This document shows positions 6,491 through 9,326 of a stretch of DNA of 9,326 nucleotides, piece by piece. Within the stretch, counting starts at the first letter, position 1. Every line of letters begins with the position of its first letter. Source of the DNA: Burkholderiales bacterium (GTDB lineage: Bacteria > Pseudomonadota > Gammaproteobacteria > Burkholderiales > Burkholderiaceae_C); contig JANXTP010000275.1 in NCBI GenBank assembly GCA_025352345.1, forward strand, positions 1 to 9,326. Reading direction: 5' to 3'. A program made the position numbers and the translations under genes. Under the pieces are notes generated by a model, which did no database searches, had not been told where the DNA came from, and saw only the letters and a list, made by a program, of their open reading frames with translations.

Positions 6491-7926
6491 AGCTCAACCC
6501 AGTCAAGGAGGCGTATCTTGCCGCGGTGAGTTCGGATTTCAGGGCATTCATGAAGCACGCTTTTTCGCACCTGTATCCGAACAAGGAGCTGCAGTGGAGC
6601 TGGCACTTCGATGCTATGGCGCACGCGCTGGAGGAGAACTTCGCAGGGCGATCGACGCGAATCATCATCAACATACCGCCGCGCAGCATGAAGTCGTTCA
6701 CAGTGTCAGTGGCTTTACCGGCCTTCTTGCTGGCACGAGATCCGACACTGAAGATTTTTTGTGTCAGCTACTCGGATGAGATGGCGCGAACGCTGGGGCG
6801 GGACTTCAATCGCTTGGTAGGCAGTGACTGGTACAGGAAGCTGTTTCCGCACGTGAAGCTTACCAAGATGACTGAGGACAATGTCGCCACCATCCAGGGC
6901 GGCTACCGAGCAGCTTTACCGGTCCACGGCTCGATCACGGGCCGTGGCGCTGACTTGGTGATCATCGACGATCCCATCAATGCCGAAGATGTGAAGTCGG
7001 ACAAAAGGCGCGTGGCCGTCAATGAGTGGTATCAGGGCACGCTGCTAAGCCGGCTCGATGACAAGCAGCGCAGCGGACTGATCTTGGTGATGCAGCGTCT
7101 GCACGCCAATGACTTGACTGCTTTCTTGGAGGCGTCGGGAGATTTTCGCAAGCTGTCCTTCCCGGCGATAGCCGTTCGCACTGAGGAGATCGAGCTGGGT
7201 CACGGTCTCACTCATCTGCGCCAAGCCGGTGACGCACTTCAGCCTGCGTACGAGAGCTTGGAGACCTTGGAAAAGCTGCGTGCTGATATCGGGAGCTACA
7301 ACTTTGCGGCGCAGTACCAGCAATCACCTAAAACGCCGGATGGGCAGATTTTTGCTCGCAAATACTTTGAGCTGATCGAGCAGCGGCCACCGCTGGAAGA
7401 AGAAGGTGAATTCTTCATCAGCATTGACAGTGCGCTTTCGACATCAAGCACGGCGGATTACACAGCGATCACGGTCGCCTGGGTCAACCAAGGACGTCTG
7501 TGGGTGGTGAAGGCCGAGCGGGGGCGCTGGGACTATGAACGCTTGAAGGCGAAGACGCTCGACTGGATCAAGAGGCTTCGTCGAGGTTTTGGGCATGTGA
7601 CCGTGATCGTGGAGACCCAGGGCAGCGGGGTGTCTCTGTTTCAGTACCTGCAAAACAATCCGCATGAATCTTTTAGGCTAGAACCTTATCGGCCCAGACA
7701 AAGCAAGCTCAATCGAGCTCTGACGGTCCTTCCAAACTTTGAGGCAGGTGTTCGGATCCTCAACTTGCCAGGGAACGACGCATGGGTGGCGCCGTTCATC
7801 AATGAGTTCATGAGCTTTCCCAACGGGGCCAACGACGACCAAGTGGACAGCTTGGTGCAGCTTTTTCTTTCTAACGTCGTGCGGTGCCGATTGGAGAAGC
7901 CGAAAACGAATTTGGAGTTCGTTTGA
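6487..7926 (+). CDS. Phage terminase large subunit
   Basis: The 479-residue protein has the two domains of a DNA-packaging motor. The N-terminal ATPase contains the Walker A motif PPRSMKS (64-70), the motif FCVSYSDEMA (91-100), Walker B LVIIDDP (157-163), and a coupling segment LILVMQRLH (198-206). The C-terminal RNase H-like nuclease contains the first acidic motif ISIDSA (311-316, D314), VETQGSG (375-381, E376), and the last acidic motif NDDQVDS (449-455). The length is normal and the reading frame is intact, ending in EFV. It would cut concatemeric phage DNA and pump it into a prohead. The start overlaps the DUF5681 stop by four bases, so translation is coupled. No portal or head gene follows, which is unusual for this gene and suggests a prophage remnant. 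Confidence 0.95.
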   Translation: MKLNPVKEAYLAAVSSDFRAFMKHAFSHLYPNKELQWSWHFDAMAHALEENFAGRSTRIIINIPPRSMKSFTVSVALPAFLLARDPTLKIFCVSYSDEMARTLGRDFNRLVGSDWYRKLFPHVKLTKMTEDNVATIQGGYRAALPVHGSITGRGADLVIIDDPINAEDVKSDKRRVAVNEWYQGTLLSRLDDKQRSGLILVMQRLHANDLTAFLEASGDFRKLSFPAIAVRTEEIELGHGLTHLRQAGDALQPAYESLETLEKLRADIGSYNFAAQYQQSPKTPDGQIFARKYFELIEQRPPLEEEGEFFISIDSALSTSSTADYTAITVAWVNQGRLWVVKAERGRWDYERLKAKTLDWIKRLRRGFGHVTVIVETQGSGVSLFQYLQNNPHESFRLEPYRPRQSKLNRALTVLPNFEAGVRILNLPGNDAWVAPFINEFMSFPNGANDDQVDSLVQLFLSNVVRCRLEKPKTNLEFV

Positions 7927-8228
7927 GCTGCGGGGGGCTGGGGGCTTCTGGCTGTGTTCAGCCCGGGGCCTTTGACCGGGACTTGGCCTGCCGCAGCGCT
8001 GAAGGGCTGACGTCGACTGGCTGCTTTGCAGCGATAGTCGCTGCACCCGTCAGAGCATCTAGAGGCCGGATTGCGCTGCGGAGCCGCCGCTCGACATGTC
8101 AACACGACTGGTGACGCGTCAGCTTGAGCTGCGACCTGGAGCCGGCAACGGGTGCGCAATCACCAACGGAGCGGGGAGGCAGCTTGTGAGCCCGCGAGGA
8201 CGATGCAGCCCGCATGTTGAAAATTAAC
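7927..8228. other. Non-coding stretch between terminase and HigBA
   Basis: I see no gene with a convincing start or recognisable protein in these 302 bases. The beginning is G-rich, with runs at 7932-7937, 7940-7944, 7965-7968 and 7978-7980, and CCCGG/CCGGG (7962-7966 and 7976-7980) could form a weak stem without a T-run. The strongest structural signal is the nested inverted repeat at 8007-8053. Confidence 0.6.
8007..8053. repeat. Nested inverted repeat (possible structured RNA or site)
   Basis: CTGACG (8007-8012) pairs with CGTCAG (8048-8053). Inside, GCAGCGA (8028-8034) pairs perfectly with TCGCTGC (8038-8044) around a three-base TAG loop. No T-run follows, so a standard terminator is unlikely. 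It may be a protein-binding site, a small structured RNA or a recombination remnant. Confidence 0.45.
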
Positions 8229-8261
8229 AGTCCTTCTTTACACCACGTGTAAAGAAGGACT
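8229..8261. promoter_or_regulatory. Perfect 15-bp inverted repeat, likely HigA operator
   Basis: The arm AGTCCTTCTTTACAC (8229-8243) is exactly mirrored at 8247-8261 around the three-base centre CAC. It overlaps the -35 element and spacer of the predicted promoter and touches the first base of the -10. HigA-type antitoxins repress their own operon by binding such palindromes, so this is the obvious autoregulatory site. It could also extrude as a hairpin, but no T-run follows. Confidence 0.8.
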
Positions 8262-8266
8262 ACACT
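8237..8266 (+). promoter_or_regulatory. Sigma70-like promoter of the higBA operon
   Basis: TTTACA (8237-8242) matches five of six -35 consensus bases, and TACACT (8261-8266) matches four of six -10 bases, with an 18-base spacer. The -10 ends eight bases before the toxin ATG at 8275, so transcription should begin at or within a base or two of the start codon. This would give a nearly leaderless toxin message. Binding of a repressor to the inverted repeat would block the promoter directly. Confidence 0.6.
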
Positions 8267-8274
8267 ACTTCATC

Positions 8275-8571
8275 ATGGAAGTAGTGTTCGATGACCACGA
8301 ATTGGACCGCCTGGAGACTGACGGCCACTTCACTGCCGGGTTCGCGCAAGAGGTCGTGCGGGCGTACCGCAAGAGGATTCAGCAGATTCGAGCGTTTCGC
8401 GACGAGCGCGACTTCATGGCACTGACGTCCTTGCACTTCGAGAAGCTCAAACGCGACCGGGAAGGGCAGCACTCAATCCGGCTCAACCTGCAATGGCGCC
8501 TGATCCTAGAAATCCGGGGCAGCCATCCGTGCAAGGTCGTCGGAATCGTCGAAATTGTTGACTATCACTAA
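8275..8571 (+). CDS. higB: HigB-type toxin (RelE/ParE superfamily mRNA interferase)
   Basis: The 98-residue protein matches the HigB host-killer family: an N-terminal alpha-helical part (FAQEVVRAYRKRIQQIRAF at about 23-41), then HFEKLKRDREGQHSIRLNLQWRLIL (about 54-78) with the conserved GQHSIR...WR core, and the C-terminal VEIVDYH ending in the conserved His98. HigB toxins cleave translated mRNAs at the ribosome. The length is normal and no key motif is missing. The start codon has no ribosome binding site at usual distance: GAAGGA (8254-8259) is 15 bases away. The promoter position instead suggests leaderless translation, which would keep toxin synthesis low relative to the antitoxin. The gene is 16 bases upstream of the antitoxin gene, in the toxin-first order typical of hig loci. 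Confidence 0.9.
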   Translation: MEVVFDDHELDRLETDGHFTAGFAQEVVRAYRKRIQQIRAFRDERDFMALTSLHFEKLKRDREGQHSIRLNLQWRLILEIRGSHPCKVVGIVEIVDYH

Positions 8572-8577
8572 GAGCTT

Positions 8578-8583
8578 GGAGAG
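8578..8583 (+). promoter_or_regulatory. Ribosome binding site of the antitoxin gene
   Basis: GGAGAG lies four bases before ATG 8588. It gives the antitoxin a proper initiation signal, in contrast to the toxin gene, and fits the need to make antitoxin in excess. Confidence 0.6.
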
Positions 8584-8587
8584 CCCC

Positions 8588-9326
8588 ATGAACGCACGCG
8601 CACCCGCTGAAGTATTTCCTCCCGGAGAGTTTCTCCGGGAGGAACTGGAAGCGCGCGCATGGACCCAGCAGGAACTGGCCGACATCCTGGACCGCCCGCC
8701 ACGTCTCATCAGCGAGCTCATTGCTGGCAAGCGTGCCATCACGCCCGAGACTGCCAAGGGCTTGGCTGACGCGTTCGGCACGTCGCCCGACTACTGGATG
8801 AACCTGGAGAGTCAATATCAGCTCTCCAAGGTGAAACTGCCTAACGACAATGTGGCCCGCAAAGCGCGCCTGTACAGCAGATTTCCCGTGCGAGAGATGC
8901 TGCGTAGAGGCTGGGTGCGCATGAGCGAGAACGTCGAAGTTTTAGAGCGGCGCTTCTGCGAGTTCTTTGGCGTTCAGAGCTTGGATGCGACGCTGCATTT
9001 GAGCCACAACGCCAAGAAGACGCACGTCATGGCGGACACAACGCCGCTTCAGTTGGCGTGGCTCTTTCGCGTGCGGGCTATGGCGGGCCAGCAGGTCGTG
9101 TCGCCCTACTCCAAGGCAAAGTTGACGGCAGCGCTCGCGAAGCTGAAGGCACTCATCCTGTCACCGGAGGACGTGCGTCAGGTTCCTTGCATTCTTGCGG
9201 AAGCGGGAGTGCGCTTGGTCTGTGTGGAGCCTCTTACCGGCTCGAAGATGGACGGCGCTTGCTTCTGGCTCGACTCCGGAAAGCCTGTCATTGGCATGAC
9301 GCTTCGATACGACCGGATCGACAACT
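8588..9326 (+). CDS. higA: HigA-type antitoxin with ImmA/IrrE-like C-terminal region (3' end beyond window)
   Basis: 246 codons are visible and the frame is open at the window end. The N-terminus has the HigA signature PPGEFLREELEAR (11-23), followed by a Cro/C1-type helix-turn-helix at about 26-72 (TQQELADIL, LISELIAGKRAITPETAKGLADAFGTSPDYWMNLE). This should bind the palindrome at 8229-8261 and repress the operon. Unlike classical HigA of about 100 residues, the protein continues with a helical linker (about 80-195). It then has a segment (about 203-246: ILAEAGVRLVCVEPL, GACFWLDSGKPVIGMTLRYDRIDN) matching the start of an ImmA/IrrE-like M78 domain. The zinc-binding HExxH motif of that family would lie just past position 9326, so catalytic competence cannot be judged. 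Such fusions are known among antitoxins and may be sensors or self-cleaving regulators. Confidence 0.87.
   Translation, partial: MNARAPAEVFPPGEFLREELEARAWTQQELADILDRPPRLISELIAGKRAITPETAKGLADAFGTSPDYWMNLESQYQLSKVKLPNDNVARKARLYSRFPVREMLRRGWVRMSENVEVLERRFCEFFGVQSLDATLHLSHNAKKTHVMADTTPLQLAWLFRVRAMAGQQVVSPYSKAKLTAALAKLKALILSPEDVRQVPCILAEAGVRLVCVEPLTGSKMDGACFWLDSGKPVIGMTLRYDRIDN

Noticed and set aside
6676..6696. Walker A written PPRSMKS rather than PPRSGKS in the terminase
   Set aside because: I considered this a possible inactivating change, but PPRS-x-KS variants occur in this terminase family as I recall it and all other motifs are intact, so it is probably normal.
7932..7980. Four G-runs that could form a G-quadruplex
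   Set aside because: The loop between the second and third runs is about 20 bases, too long for a stable structure, and GC-rich sequence makes such runs common.
1..9326. CRISPR arrays, tRNA or rRNA genes, integrase, complete insertion sequence
   Set aside because: I looked for regularly spaced repeats, cloverleaf-like segments with CCA-type ends, ribosomal RNA stretches and transposase or integrase motifs, and found none.

Overview
The window looks like an accessory region of a GC-rich proteobacterial chromosome. The protein styles (NERD protein, histone deacetylase-like hydrolase, HigBA) suggest a member of the Burkholderiales. This is an impression from sequence style, since no rRNA or other phylogenetic marker is present. 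The genes are a patchwork of unrelated accessory modules rather than one operon.

Layout. (1) Positions 1-1767, minus strand: the N-terminal 589 codons of a secreted RHS/YD-repeat protein. It has a Sec-type signal peptide and its C-terminal part lies beyond position 1. (2) Positions 1768-2072: a short spacer with one weakly supported 52-codon ORF. (3) Positions 2073-3026, minus strand: a NERD-domain (nuclease-related) gene broken by one in-frame TAG at codon 66. It probably also lacks a segment near its N-terminus. (4) Positions 3027-3329: a divergent intergenic region with a pair of imperfect hairpin-forming repeats. (5) Positions 3330-4348, plus strand: a histone deacetylase/acetylpolyamine amidohydrolase family enzyme with all expected zinc-site motifs. 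It is preceded by a 23-codon ORF with a good ribosome binding site whose stop overlaps the enzyme's start (TGATG). (6) Positions 4349-4767: a non-coding stretch that ends in a structured leader. (7) Positions 4768-7926, plus strand: a tightly overlapping phage cassette of a ParB-domain/DNA methyltransferase fusion, a DUF5681 protein and a terminase large subunit. (8) Positions 7927-8228: non-coding, with a nested inverted repeat. (9) Positions 8229-9326, plus strand: a HigB toxin gene and a HigA-type antitoxin fused to an ImmA/IrrE-like region. The antitoxin is cut by the window end. A perfect 15-bp inverted repeat overlaps their promoter.

How the parts work together. The methyltransferase, DUF5681 and terminase genes overlap by 11 and 4 bases, so they are almost certainly one transcript from a phage packaging region. 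No portal, capsid or other head gene follows, so this is most likely a stranded prophage fragment. HigB and HigA form a self-repressing toxin-antitoxin operon, with the promoter sitting inside the likely operator. The NERD gene and the deacetylase gene diverge from a shared 303-bp region, but nothing else links them.

No clearly new multi-gene system is evident. The points most worth a second look are the deacetylase's translationally coupled micro-ORF, the near-leaderless promoter/operator of the HigBA operon, the amber-interrupted NERD gene, the isolated terminase cassette, and the structured non-coding element at 8007-8053.
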